A DNA stretch of 64,000 nt, from NCBI GenBank assembly GCA_013398955.1, contig VWPU01018719.1, positions 103,413 to 167,412 of the forward strand. The letters run 5' to 3'. This DNA comes from Callaeas wilsoni (lineage: Eukaryota; Chordata; Aves; Passeriformes; Callaeidae). The translations under genes were made by a program, and so were the position numbers. The notes beneath the pieces are model-generated. The model made no database searches. It had not been told where the DNA came from and was given only the letters and a program-made list of their open reading frames with translations. Of the stretch, positions 39,681 to 52,213 are shown in pieces (within the stretch, counting starts at the first letter, position 1; the number at the start of each line of letters is the position of its first letter).

Positions 39681-40450
39681 TTCTCCATCTTCTGATCTCA
39701 GCCAAAACAGAGCATCAACCTCTCCTCCCTGTCATTAGAAGTCTCAGTGATTTTCAAGTCATGAACCCTGATGTCTTTTTGCCTATTATCAAATTACTCT
39801 TGCATTCCTTTACCCCTGTGCATGTGGCTGAAGATCATCCCTCTTTTCCACTTTTTTCACTCCAAACTCACTTGTTCTTCTGCCTCATTACAAAGTATGG
39901 GAACTGTCCAGGTATCTCACTTCCCACAAGCATTTTAACAAATGCTGTTTCAAACCCTCCATTTCCATTTGTCAACCTCTTGCAGTCTGGCTTCTATTTC
40001 TTGTAAAAAATTCTGTCTTTACTGAAGGCTTTATTATCTTCTTTTTGGTGAGCTATTTTTGGTGTGGTCTTTTTGCTAGTTTTTACAGCTCTCAGTTTAC
40101 TCAGGATCTCAAGAATTGTTATCTTCTTGTGGTTATGACAAACCCTTCTTCAGATCCTTCATGTTTCACTCCCTACCCCTACCTAAGGAGTGAAGGAGGC
40201 AGGCAGGTGAACAGGAAGGGACAGACTCAGCCACACCTAGAGCATGGGACATAAAGTCCTGTATCCCATCTAGGGGAGGAAAACATGGAAGGGAAAATAA
40301 CAAAAGGCAAAGATAAAAAAGATGTGAAAATAAAGAAAAAGGACAAAGAATCTAAGAAATTCAAGCACAATTAGAAGACAAGAATAAATGAATTAAAGGA
40401 AGTGTATGCAGTAAAGGCTGAAATAGAAAAAGAAAAAAAAAGCGTGGGAA
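39681..40450. other. Pyrimidine-rich then purine-rich non-coding tract
   Basis: From the end of the CR1 to about 40185 the plus strand is dominated by C and T. From about 40190 to 40450 it is dominated by A and G. No gene or repeat family is recognised across the switch. Confidence 0.5.
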
Positions 40451-41619
40451 GTATTTGAAACGTGATATCTAAAAAACCCTAAAATTAGGTAGATAAGCTC
40501 AGTTACTATTTTAGGAAAAGAAATACAACTGCCTCATATAATGAAATGACAATGAAAATCACCTTGTCTTAGCAGGTGGTATATAAAATTCAAAATATTT
40601 CTGGAGTTTTTACTAATCTTTATCTTATTCTCAAAAACAGGGAAGGAATGGGTTTGGTTTGATCAGCTATTCCAAGTCAATGGTGCAGTTCTACAACCAT
40701 GGCAACAAAGAGCTGACTTCCTGCTGCCAGGATCTCATATGGGAGCTGCAAAGGCAGTGCAGCACTGGGATCGTGATCAGCACCAAGAGAAGCGCTGTGG
40801 TTTTAGAGCTCTGTCATAGCACAGCTACTTCATGTGTTTGTTATCTTGCGTGCCAGTCACAGTAGGCGTCACTAGGTTTAGGATTATTTTCCAAGGAATT
40901 TACACTCATAACAGCTTTTTAAAACTGCCAGTATCATACATTAAAAATAAATTTCTTCTCCTCAGAGCTAGACAAATAGCTAAGGAAAACCTGTTTTCTT
41001 TAAAAACATGTATCTTATCTCCAAACAGAAGACTTACTTTTCTCAAGTTCTTAAAAATAAACAAGAAATCCACTATATTTTAACTGAAGAGTGGCTTCAA
41101 AGACCAACTCAAAAGTACTATACGTAACTTCAAACAAAATATAACCTATTGAACTGATTTCGACATAAATTCTATTTGATTTAAATTATGCTCATTTGTT
41201 AATATACAAACATAAAATTTATAATGAAGACATGTTACTATCAAAACATACTATTTATAATGAAGACAGATCATTAAATACTGTGATTGTTGTCAGAAAT
41301 ACTTCAACAAACAACAGAAGCGTATTACACAAAATTAAAATATTGGATAGGTCATCTTCAAAGTTAATGCAGGATATCCCAATCTCAAGATAATTCTTTT
41401 CATAGGTCGAAGATCGATTTTTTTGTTTTGTTTCCTAATTTACATGTTTTAGAATAATCTACAATATAACTATGGTACTTCCATCAGTTCCAGAAATGTG
41501 CCCTTTCTCTACTACCTTTCCATTTATCAAGGCCATGATGAATACAAAAATCAAAATTATCATAAATTATCACAATAAAGCCATTGAATATATCGGAAGT
41601 TGAGTAAAGAAAGATGCTG
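40451..41619. other. AT-rich non-coding DNA with a 36-bp imperfect tandem repeat
   Basis: AT-rich sequence. An imperfect duplication with a 36-bp period lies at 41207-41268 and shares the word TTTATAATGAAGACA. No exon recognised. Confidence 0.55.
41207..41268. repeat. Imperfect 36-bp tandem repeat, two copies
   Basis: The word ATAATGAAGACA occurs at 41221 and again at 41257, preceded both times by an AAACATA...TTT context. The copies differ by several bases, so the duplication is not recent. Confidence 0.65.
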
Positions 41620-42060
41620 AAGTAATGTGTCTTGCCAAGTGGAATGACAGAAAAGGAGCAGTGCAGGGGGCAATACTATGCATGGGAGAGAAATCAATGG
41701 AAGGGTCTCTGTTTCCCTGAATGCTCGGTATATTTTCCTGCCCAGTTATCTCTAGTAGGTTAATACTGGGCTGTCACAACCATGATAGCCTTGATGATTG
41801 TATTGACAAGAAATCATGATCTACAGCAGATCCGCTTTTACGGAATGGCCGGATAAGCCCTTCCATTAACAATACTAATCAGATAAAGTATTCCTGATGG
41901 ATGACCCTGCATCTGGTTAGAGTGAACTGTTCTGTTTAGTATGTATAGGCTGTCTTTTTCATCGAAGATCAAGATGTCGCTGCTAAGAATTTATACACTA
42001 TGTTTGGAAAATTGTTTATAATTTATCTGTACATCTGCTGCAACTTTGGAAAACAGAGAG
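41620..42060. promoter_or_regulatory. Candidate conserved non-coding element / enhancer
   Basis: A repeat-free block of balanced composition and high word complexity. Visible motif-like words include CTGTCACAACC, TTGATGATTGTATTGACA, the palindrome ATCATGAT (41813-41820), a CpG-containing TCCGCTTTTACGGAATGGCC, CATTAACAATACTAATCAG (SOX- and homeodomain-like) and AGATAA. A GTGCAGGGGGCA word at 41661-41672 matches the 3' half of a CTCF site but lacks the CCA half. There is no open frame of note. The texture is that of an ultraconserved-type vertebrate element. Conservation was not tested. Confidence 0.42.
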
Positions 42061-45000
42061 CTAGTTCTTTGTTCCTGTCATTAAATCAGATTATTCTCAT
42101 GCATTGCTAAAGGTTTCCATGACCCAAAAACAAACAAGGGACCAACATGTAAAGACTGATGAGGAATTCATTTATATATTCATTTTTTGCTCCTGGTGTA
42201 AAGGAGTTACCTATTAAAATGTGTCCTGATAATCACATTTCTAGGTAAAACATATTATTAAACTAAAGGTATAACAGCCATTTGACAGATAAGTTGCATA
42301 AAACCATAGTGCCCTGAGCCCTAATCCCTTCATGTAGCTATAAAATATTTAAAGTACACACTGTTTACAGGCAGTTACCAGATAGCAGCGATAAATCCCA
42401 TTTCAGAAAAAAACCCCAACTTGTTCTGTGAGATTTATAGAAATGAGAGAACTCTTAAGAGGTGCAACATCCACAAAATTTACTTGCCAAGAGATTCCCA
42501 AGGCTCTTCTCCATGAAAAGAATGGCATCTGTGCCAAAGGGAAGATAAAAATGGTTTTCCTTCAGTCCTGTGATGGGTTTACCACCAGCTAAAGCTTTTA
42601 CAGCAGTTGTCTTCAGACAGTGAAAATCTCCCTACTGGCAGCACAGATAACAAAACTTGCTTGGCTTTTTTCTCTTGCAGTATAACACTGCAAAAAGAAA
42701 GCAAACCATCACCAATTTGTACCACCATTATCTTATACCTATCTCGTGGACTCAGTCCAAAATCTGTTACAGTCTGGACATCAACAAGAAAATAGAACTG
42801 AAGTCACATTGTTTTGATCCTTCCCACTTCAGCATTTGTTTTATAGAAGTGTATTATGGTCTCCACACACTGTGGCTGGCTTTAAATTTAAAGCAAAATT
42901 TAGGGCTTTTCCAATGTGGCCCAGAAAACAGATTTCTTGCTTCAACATTGTAAGGTTTACAGTAGAGACACAGGGACATGTCTCTCTACAGGCTAACACA
43001 GAAATTAAAGCTGCAAATTGTTAAAAGGATTTATCCCATTTCAACTTACTGGCTTGTCTCCTATCATTTCTTTATTTTTTCTCTAGACCAAACATCACTT
43101 GCTACTCTATTAGGTCAAACTAGTAAGATACTCTTAAAAAGACAAGTTACAGAAAAGTTTTGCATGCCCAAGCAAATCATCAGTTAAAAGTTTCTTCTCT
43201 TTAATGAGGATGTTGAATACTGAGGGACAGTTTCTTACCAGCAAGGGCCTTGGAAAGTCAAAAGCTTCCCCCCACCCACGGATCTCTTATTTTTTAGATG
43301 CAACTGGGATGTGTAACGCACTTATGAAAGAACATAAACCATGCCCTAAACTTCCATTGCTTTGGCATTAAGAACTTGAGTTGAATGAACTGGGAAGCAG
43401 ATGGGCTTTTTGAATATCAGTGATTTTCAAACACGTTTTACTTTGGCCGTTGCAAAGTTCTAGAACCTAAATGACTTATACCCAGCAGTACTAGCAATGC
43501 TGAACATTGCAAGGCTAACTCATAGTGCACATTTATTGACTCACATATCGTACAAAGAAGCTAAATGACATTTTCATATCAGGCTACTAATCATCTCTCT
43601 ATAAAAAAAGAACAGACAATGCAATTTCATCCCTTAAAAGTGGCTGTTGCCAACCTGCAAATCTCAATTTTACTTTCAATCAATGCAAACCTCAGGTTTT
43701 TTCAAGAGTTATCTCCCCCTCCCACCAAAGCAATGCTGTCCAAAGCTTTCACAAAGATTATTTGATTTTTATTTTTAGGTGCAATAAGGTTTGGATGACC
43801 TTTCAGCTTTAATGCTTTGATCTAAATATTGTCATGCCCTACGTAATTTTGATGTGGTCTAGCGCCACACAGAAACAATGCCTGGGGTTATTTCTGTGTA
43901 CCTTTTTGCCAAATTATGCTGCCTTCCACCTGTGGTTGGAAACAGGTGCCAGGTAACTGTAAGTGAACTCTCATATCGCTTCTCCATAATTAATCTATTT
44001 TTCTTTAAACTTCAACAGCTTTAAGCCTTATAGAATGCAGCTCTACAGGACCATGCCAAAAATACAATAAAACAGATCTTAACCCAGCACAGTTCATTTG
44101 GCTCCTTTAAGGACAGAGACAGATCCATACAGTATAAATGTCTGCCCTTAATTTTCTCTGGTACCTTTCAGTCCCAATGCACAACAGGAGGGTGGATAAT
44201 GCAAGAAAGAGGAGAGTTTTGGTAAAAGGAGGAATTGAGCTGTCAATTTCTATAATTTTCAAGGTTTTAAGGATTTTTTTTCTCCCTAAAATATAAGCAA
44301 CAAACCTTTTACAAATAAGCCAGGTTTGTCTACGCTGCCTTTACGAAGAGCATCAAAAAGCACAGACTGTAAGAAAGCCAGAGGGCAGCTGCAGCTTGGT
44401 ATCAGCTCAGCAATTCTTGCCTGGGTTTCTGCCTGAGCACTGACTGCTGCAACCACACTGTTCCATGAGTGCTCTTCAAAACTAAGGTCATACATACAGG
44501 AAACTATTTTTCACCTGTGTTTTGGGGAGTCATATTGATGTTGTATATGCTTCTGTAGGCATAGGGAAGTACAAAGTTGAAGAAGTACCTCTCATAACCT
44601 ATAAGCATCTTTTGACCATTGCTTAAAGGCAGGTGCTGAAAGCAGCATTTGTTTCAATAAATTCGTGGGAGTAAGTTGTCAGGAATCCCTCTGACTATTC
44701 CTACCACTAATATGGCACCACAGTGTTACCTTGCTCCTGCTTCAGCTTTAATAGGTCTGTGATTTAACTGTGAGAAATTCTCAGCCTCAGTCATTCTGCT
44801 CTCCTGGCAACACAAGCTTGTACCCTAGTGTTTAATTACTCAGCTAAAATGCTGCTGTCATCCTATACATATAATGTAAGACAAAGGTGAATTTTCACCC
44901 AGGAACTCATCTATTCATTTCCTTTCAAGACCTTTCCTTTAATGTGTTGCTCAGTTGTCCTTTTATTTTTATTAGACTCACTTGCTGTGTTAGCAATGGC

Positions 45001-46285
45001 AAAACGGTTTGAGGTTAGCATGGCTTTTTTCCCCCCTCCCAGAAAAAAAGACAGATTGCCAGTAGTGGTAGTGAAAGGATCTTTAGGAAAAGGTGAGAGT
45101 TTTGCTTTGAGGCTGGCAAGTTATTTAGATAACCTAGTGGCTTCAGGCAACATCACAAAATGAAATTATATGATTTCAGTAAAACGAAAGGAGGAAGGTC
45201 ACCAATATCACAGCAGTGCTCCAGTAAAATGCAGTACAATTAAACTCCATGAGCTGCAGCTTTCCTACCTGCATTGAGAGTGGTCTGCAACACATACAAG
45301 CCCCAGCCACAAGAACTGAAAGAATGTTTTCCTGCTCAAGACTGCTGCCAAAGGCTATGATCAGACACGAGCATATTCCATGAAGGTGACAGTTACTTGA
45401 GATGACAGCTACTTTGAGGGAAACAAAGTCTGAGCTGATGCCCACTCCAGGCAATCCCAGTGATTTCAGTGCATCACTCAGGTAACAGGAACCGCCTACA
45501 GGCTCCATGCCAAAAAAAAAAAGGCAGCAGGGAATCCCAAATAAAAAGAAAAACAACGCTACATCACTAAAAACACCGTATTCTGTCAGAAGGAGGCCAA
45601 ATTCCACCCTAAACACTTTTTAGGGGTAATCACTTCCTTAAACCTTCAAGCAAAAATACTGCATGTATACATAAAATGAAAGACCATTATATAAATATAT
45701 ATGAATGAGCTCTGACCTTCCTTCTGGCTCATCCATATGACTAAAATAATGACATCTGCTTAAGGTCAGAGGTCTGGAATATTCGAATGCTGTGCCTGTA
45801 GCACATGCGTTCCAAAGGCAGGCTACACTGTCATGGATAATTATGACATCTAGTGTAGACACATCTGTTCCATTTACAGTAGTCAATTTTGGGTTTTTTT
45901 GAGCATAAATAGAAATAAACCTTGATCCCAGAACTGTAAGACATCTTAATTATAATGAGAGATCTCTTTGGCAAGACTGATCATTTAAAATTAAGGGGAA
46001 AACATGTTTTTTTTTTTAACTAATCGAACTTTTCATTTGCATTTAAATTTGCAGTACATTGGATAACTGTACAAGCAGTCTAGGAAAGCTCCGTGCTGAT
46101 GTTTCAACACAAAAATCTCATTAGAGAAGGACCATAAGAAATGAAAGGCTATATTCTAGTTACAAATCATGTGATCCATTAGTAGGATGGGGGTAGGAGG
46201 GAAAGACATCAACATCACCACAGAGAAATGTTCTGCTAACTCAGTCTTGCTGGTTTTCTGAAAACAAGGAAATGTATTTTCAGGT
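42061..46285. other. Non-coding DNA, nothing recognised
   Basis: AT-rich sequence. The longest frame is 146 codons on the minus strand (45176-45616). It opens at GTG, is hydrophobic and Cys-rich, and has no recognisable family. The 13-mer CAGTGATTTTCAA occurs at 43418-43430. No transposon called. Confidence 0.5.
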
Positions 46286-46445
46286 CAGTGATTTTCAACT
46301 GTTTTCAATTCACAGATCCCTAAATATTTTCCAGCAGATATGTAGACCTTTGAATAGCAAAATTAAGCCCGAGGCAAAATGCTTGCTTTTCATCTTTACC
46401 TGCCATGGGTTTCTGAGATACGGTTCACAGACCATCGGCTGAAAA
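46286..46445. mobile_element. Possible ancient hAT-like DNA transposon remnant
   Basis: It begins CAGTGATTTTCAACTG and later contains CACAGATCCCTAAATATTTT, TTTCCAGCAGATATGTAGACC and, near the far end, GGTTCACAGACCATCGGCTG. This order recalls old non-autonomous hAT-type elements, whose ends read CAG(T/G)G-TTCTCAA and whose interior carries 'bare or reference base followed by CCC' words. The right terminal repeat is degraded and no 8-bp target duplication is convincing. It may be coincidence. Confidence 0.25.
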
Positions 46446-49400
46446 ATATTTTTTAAGACATCTTTTTATCACAATTTAGCTGTTTTCCTTAGAATACTGC
46501 TATCACAGCCTTCCTCAAAAGGAAGGGGGAAGAAGAGACACCCTACTCATGTTCTGTAGACAAGGTTTCTTTGAACTGAAGTCACAGATGGTTACGTTTT
46601 CAGGTCTCTTTGCCATGGATGGGTTTAGGTACAAACTGTATTGCAAACCTTTGTTGTGTAGCTTATCAGCCTTCCATTACACAGGAATGCACCCATGTCT
46701 ATCTACCTGAGACTGACCTTCAGCACATGAGGTCTGCACCTGGTCTTGGTTCAGAGCCAGAATATCTGGACTTAATTTACAGCACTATGTGAAATGCCAA
46801 TACACAATCTGGGGCCCAGGGAGGTACACACCTGTTACCCTGGAGAAGTCCTGTGTGTCACCTCCATTTGCCCAAGAATTACCATATGTGGAACCAACCT
46901 ATAGGACACTTACTTTTTATTTATTTTAGTTGCCTGCAGAATTCTTTCCTTCCCTCAGTTCTACTGGAGCCAGGGGAGGGCCTGCTGTTCTGACAGATAT
47001 GTAGTCCTTTTCATATTTCCTTTGGGACAATCTCTTGCACCTATTTAGCAACAGATACGACTCACAAAAAGGGCCCTGCCACGATTATGTGGTCTATAAG
47101 GAGACTCTTCCACATGACAGATAACCCTTCAGGCACTTGGAAACAAAAGCATCTTTGTGTCCACTAAGCATTGAAGTTCCTGGAGCACTTTGTTCAATCC
47201 ATGTTTTGTACACACTTTGGTTTTGAAGGTATGCATCTCTACTGCTCTTTACAGAGTGTTCTTGGTGGAGGCATTTAAAAGAAAAGATCATTTGAACAGA
47301 GTTCTTCCTGGGTATGTACTTTCTCTTTCCCAATCCCTTTCCAAATGCTGACTAAAGGTTTGAGCTTCAGCACTAACTCTCGTGTTCGTCATAGGCACGT
47401 CATGGCTTTTAGTGATAAACTGTACTACAGAGAGGAAAGGACAATACAGCCACCATGCACTGGCAAAGGCCCAATCCAGACAATTATGCAGACTCTTTAC
47501 AATAACAGCAACCTGTCCTCTAAATATTTTATACAGGAAATAATAATTTAAAAAATACTCAGAACAATTTGTATGTAGAGATAGTGCAATTTGATAGAAA
47601 ACATGAAAAAACTTTGATAGATGGATAGAATCACCAGAAAGAATTCTCATGTATTTACATGATGCAGGCAAGAATAATCCCATTTTTTTCCATGGTGGTT
47701 TTCGTGTTAGCCATTCCCCCATCTAGAGAGTGTTAACAGTTCTTTCCCTTACTAACACACTGTGGAAATCCCTTTCTTGGCAAATATCATCATCAAGGGG
47801 ACAATTTCCCAGAGACATCTGGCTCACATTCAAGATTCTTTGTGAGGATCAAAAATGGATCAAAAACTGGGGGAGAGGAATTCATGAGCACATCAACCAG
47901 AAAAGTTGTATGCATCTACTCTTGCACTTGATCAAGAAAAATAAAATTGTTTTCTTTTAGTCTCTGTCTGACTGACTAACACTGTGGCTGAGTCAACACC
48001 TCTCATTTGCAGCTGCGAGCAACCATGCTTTCAGAGACATCCAGATCAAGCACATGAAATAACACCAGAAGTCTTCATTGAGGAACAAAAGATGCAGAAC
48101 AGAGACTGGTACCCTTTTTTCCCCAACCAGCCATAACATCCTAAAAGACCTAACGTCCATATTTGTATTAACATAAATCTGCAAAGAACTCAAATAAAAA
48201 CTTGACTCCAGGAATCAGTGGTCTGGAGTGGCTTCAAAGAATAATTGACTACCTCAGAAAAAAGCCTTCTTATTTTTTGATGAAATAAAATGTATGATTT
48301 ACCTTTATGTGGCCATGAAAACTTATTGAGCATCTTTGTTACTTGACACAATGGAAATTGGACTGCTTAGATAAATAGAAAGTAATGTTAATAAAACTAC
48401 TAAAAAAAAAATAAAAGAAACATGCTGTTTAAACTTGCACTAAAATTTATTACCCTTGGTTCATAATAATAAAGTCAATTTGAAATATACAGGCTTGTCT
48501 TTGCAAAGAATACTGCCACATATAGAGTAAAAAAACTCAGATCACACCAGAAAGGGCCTCCTTACCATTGATAACTGCCTGATCAGTGGGTACAGAGGAG
48601 AAATGGAGAGTTAACCCAAGAGACTTACCCCTCCCAGTGTTATGAACTAATATACTTTCTATTGGTCTTAAACTGCGACTGTTTCACAGCACTTTGCAAC
48701 TTAACTCTCCTGAGCTGATCTCTTTTTTTATGTCAAAACTGCACAAAATGATTTTTACTCTGATTTGTGTGTTACATTTTCTTTGGCAGACAAGGTAAAA
48801 AAACCCCAAAAAAGTTGATGGGGAGGTAAAAAACAGGAGGAGGAGGGGAAAGAGAGCACAAGGAAGGGATAGCAGAACAGTTCCTGCCCCTGAAAGCATT
48901 CTCTGTGCCATTCCAATTTAACGACAGACTTTCTGACAAGCACTGTGGTGGTCACGTTCATTGCAAGCCAAAGGACAAAGCAATTAAGGTGCAAGGACTA
49001 CCCAGGCACAAAGAGCAGTCAGGAGACAATAACTGTAAGCCGACAGTGGTGCTGTGCTATCAACTTCTGATGCCCTAACTCTTCAGTAAATCATCCTGTT
49101 CCAGCTCTGATTCTCTGTCAAAATGCATTAATGCACTGTCAGTGGGTCTCAGCTGCCTTACTCCCAGCCCAGCGCCAGCAATGTTTAGGGACTTCATGTC
49201 CCAAACGCAGCTGGGTCCCAGCTCAGCCTGGGATGCATCCCTCAGCCTGTGAATGCAGGAGGCATGGCCTCCACTGAGCGAACAGAAAGGGGAGCGTTAC
49301 ACACAGGGGTCACTCATGTCCTAAGCCCACCTCATCTCTGGATCCTGTAATGGGTACAGACTTCCTCCTGCCGCTAAAGAAACTCTATGACTAGGAGTCT

Positions 49401-49707
49401 GTTTTCCTATTTAATCTTGCTAGGGTATCCCAGTACAATGCAAGTGAACTTAGTACAAATTACTGCTCAGACCTTGAAAATCTGGTTTATGTGCGAAGTA
49501 ACCCCCCCCTCAAAAAACAATTGCTGACTCAGGAGCAGATGTAGTTGTATTTCCAGCACCTGTGAGATGAAGCTGTGGAACTTCTGCTCATCCCAGAAGG
49601 TACAGACATAAGACAACAACCAGTCCATGCAGCACAACTACCTGCACTCAGCAGACTAATCAAGCTATGTGGCTTTGTTTAAAAAAAAAAAGAGAAAAAT
49701 AAAGAAC
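46446..49707. other. Non-coding DNA, nothing recognised
   Basis: Mixed AT-rich sequence with a purine-rich tract on the plus strand at about 48815-48875 and a GC-elevated patch at about 49140-49380. Frames up to 144 codons (47288-47722, minus) overlap others and contain no recognisable domain. Confidence 0.55.
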
Positions 49708-49756
49708 TTAACCCAAAATGCAAGAAAAAAAAAATTAACCCAAAATGCAAGAAAAA
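49708..49756. repeat. 27-bp tandem repeat, about two copies, in an A-rich tract
   Basis: TTAACCCAAAATGCAAG starts at 49708 and again at 49735, each copy followed by a run of A. The copies differ mainly in A-run length. The surrounding 49680-49800 is A-rich throughout. Confidence 0.8.
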
Positions 49757-52213
49757 CAAAACCCAACCAAATGATCCACAAAACAAAAAGCCCCAAATAC
49801 ACCCCTATTCTCTGTCTCTGGCAATGCAGCTGCAAGCGGCATAGTCACATGCTCCCTGCCCATGCCTTGCCTACCAACAATGCTATAAGAGCCTATAAAT
49901 ACCATGGGGACACACTAGTGGTGCGGAGCTCACTCACACTTTGTGTTCCCTGGCCTCATCTCCAGATGCCGGACAGATCTGCAGGGCTCGAAGGGCACTC
50001 CCAGGCTTTTGCAGCCGACCCACAGTAACATGGCAGCATCATTTGTTTCGGAAAGCAAACAACTCAGAGAGCTTCAGCTGCGCAAGCAGAAACCAAATGG
50101 CTTCTTTTGATCTGGAGAACCTGTTATCTCTACATGTCTGTCTTTCACCACATGTTTTTCTTTTGCTATTTACATACTACAGCACAAACTTCCTGGGCAG
50201 GCTACTAATCTGACATGACACCAAGTAAAATAGTTAAATAAATAACTAGTCCCTTCAACATACCAAACTCAGGCACTCATGGAACACACTCATCCTCCAG
50301 AATGCCCCTCACCTCCCTTCTGTTAACAATAATGTCATGGGCATTCAAGAGACCTGTTCTACAGACCAGGGAAGCAAACCAGGAATAACCATCCTGAATC
50401 CCTCTGCTCCCAGCACAGTCTGGCAAGACAAACTCCCCATCTAATAGCCCAAGACAGGCTTTAGGAAGGAGCCAGTCATCTACCAAACAGATGGTAACCA
50501 AAGTCATGTCTCTGCAGATTCAGTGGCAATAAGGTATCAGATAAGACTCCAGCTCCAGGGTTTGAAAACTTCCTCAAAATGGCTTAAATTTTCTCCCTAA
50601 ATTCTGTTATTTTCTAATTCGAGTTCAATTTTTGCAGCACTTCCCCATTCCTTGGGCTTCCTTTGGCCTGCATTTCAACTTTTCAGGACTAACACTGCTC
50701 TCTCAGATCTCAGTGACTGCTAACTTCAAAATGGAACACACTGGATTCATTAGACTACTTAATGACATTCACTCTGGCACTAATCTTAAAGCACTTAATG
50801 CATTTAAAAATTTTTTATTACTATTTTTAATAACCAGTATAACCTAGTAGTCAAAATGGATTTGCCAACAATTGGCAAAGACCTCCACCACATGAGGAAG
50901 CAGGCACGTTTTAAAGACAGCTTGCCTTACTCAACTTTCACCTGAATTACAACAGTCATCCTTGCAGTGAAATATTTCTTAAATATTACAGCAACGCTTA
51001 ATTTTTTCCCAACTGAAGATGATGAAACAAAATAATCTCTGGCACAGACTAGAATGGAAGCAAATAAGAAACGAGACCACTTATAACAATGACACATCTG
51101 GATGCGAAGAACAAGAAACCACCAATGGCGATACAATCAGCACATAATCTTCTAAGTGTTTACATCTGAATGGGTAGATGAATTTGATAATCAAGCAACA
51201 GCCTGATTTCTTACTAGTTCTGAAATTCTAAGATTCACTCAGGCAAGTATGCAAGATGCCAGTAGTGTGAGGTTTTCCACAGATAAGCAACTCTGGAAGG
51301 AAGTAAAAGGTTCTAAATGTTACTCAAGGGAGAAGCAGCAGCAGCAGCAGAGAAAGAATTAGACAAGTAGGATAAATTTAGCAGAAAAAGACTACTGAGT
51401 TGGAAAATGCAAACTACAAATAAATTACAGCAAGCTAAAATACAGATTTTTTAATTATAAAAATTACTCCAGATGTCATTAATAGAACCACATGATATTT
51501 TGATGTAATTTAATTTCTGAATGTAACTCATTGTTGGGTCATACAAACTGAAAACATTTTGAATTCAAGATAGATAAATCAGACAGTTCAGAGGTTTGAT
51601 GTACTAGGGGGATGAGTGTGGAGCAAAGAACAAAACCAACCAAGCTTCTAAAAATTTAGAGGCCTCCTAAGCACAGAAACTAAAGCTGATTTTGTGAGAG
51701 TCCCGCCAGCAGCTGTTTTATATGCAGTTCATTTCTTTCTATTTTAGAACTATTACTTTGTTCCTCTCTTGAAATAAAAAATAACAAATACACATGAAAA
51801 TTAACCAAAACTCAAACACATTTCCAGTAAAGATGAATGATTTATTAACTTAATTTTTTTTAAGTCCACAAGCATTAAGTTTATGTACTTTGAGGGAAAT
51901 ATTTTCCACCTTTCCATTTGATTTGTCTTTGTCTGCAAGAGAATGGTAATCCACAAACATCTGAAATGTACTGATGCAGAAAACAAGGCAATATTGACTC
52001 ATAATAAGCAAAGCTATTCTTGCTTTAGGCTGGAATTTAAGCAGTATCAAATGCTGTCTAAAAGCGTAGACCGTGATGCCATCTGAAAATGGCTCAATAT
52101 TTGATTGGAGATCAAAGATTATTTTGCAAGTTTGATCTGTTTGCAGAAGAAGCAACTGCTGGTCTTTGATGTGCCTGTATCTCAAATAAATCCAAGGAGG
52201 TAATAATTCCAGA
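49757..52213. other. Non-coding DNA, nothing recognised
   Basis: AT-rich sequence with a (GCA)5 tract at 51335-51350. A GC-richer part at 49800-50060 contains overlapping open frames in two registers but no recognised domain. Confidence 0.55.
51335..51350. repeat. (GCA)5 trinucleotide microsatellite
   Basis: Five perfect GCA (CAG on the shifted register) units plus one base, in non-coding context. Confidence 0.85.

Noticed and set aside
41659..41672. CTCF-like motif
   Set aside because: Matches only the AGGGGGC half; the CCA half of the consensus is absent.
45176..45616. 146-codon minus-strand open frame, hydrophobic and Cys-rich
   Set aside because: It opens at GTG, with no known family and no splice context. 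One frame of this size is expected by chance in 64 kb of six-frame sequence.
47288..47722. 144-codon minus-strand open frame
   Set aside because: No domain, and it overlaps a plus-strand frame at 47345-47551. Treated as chance.
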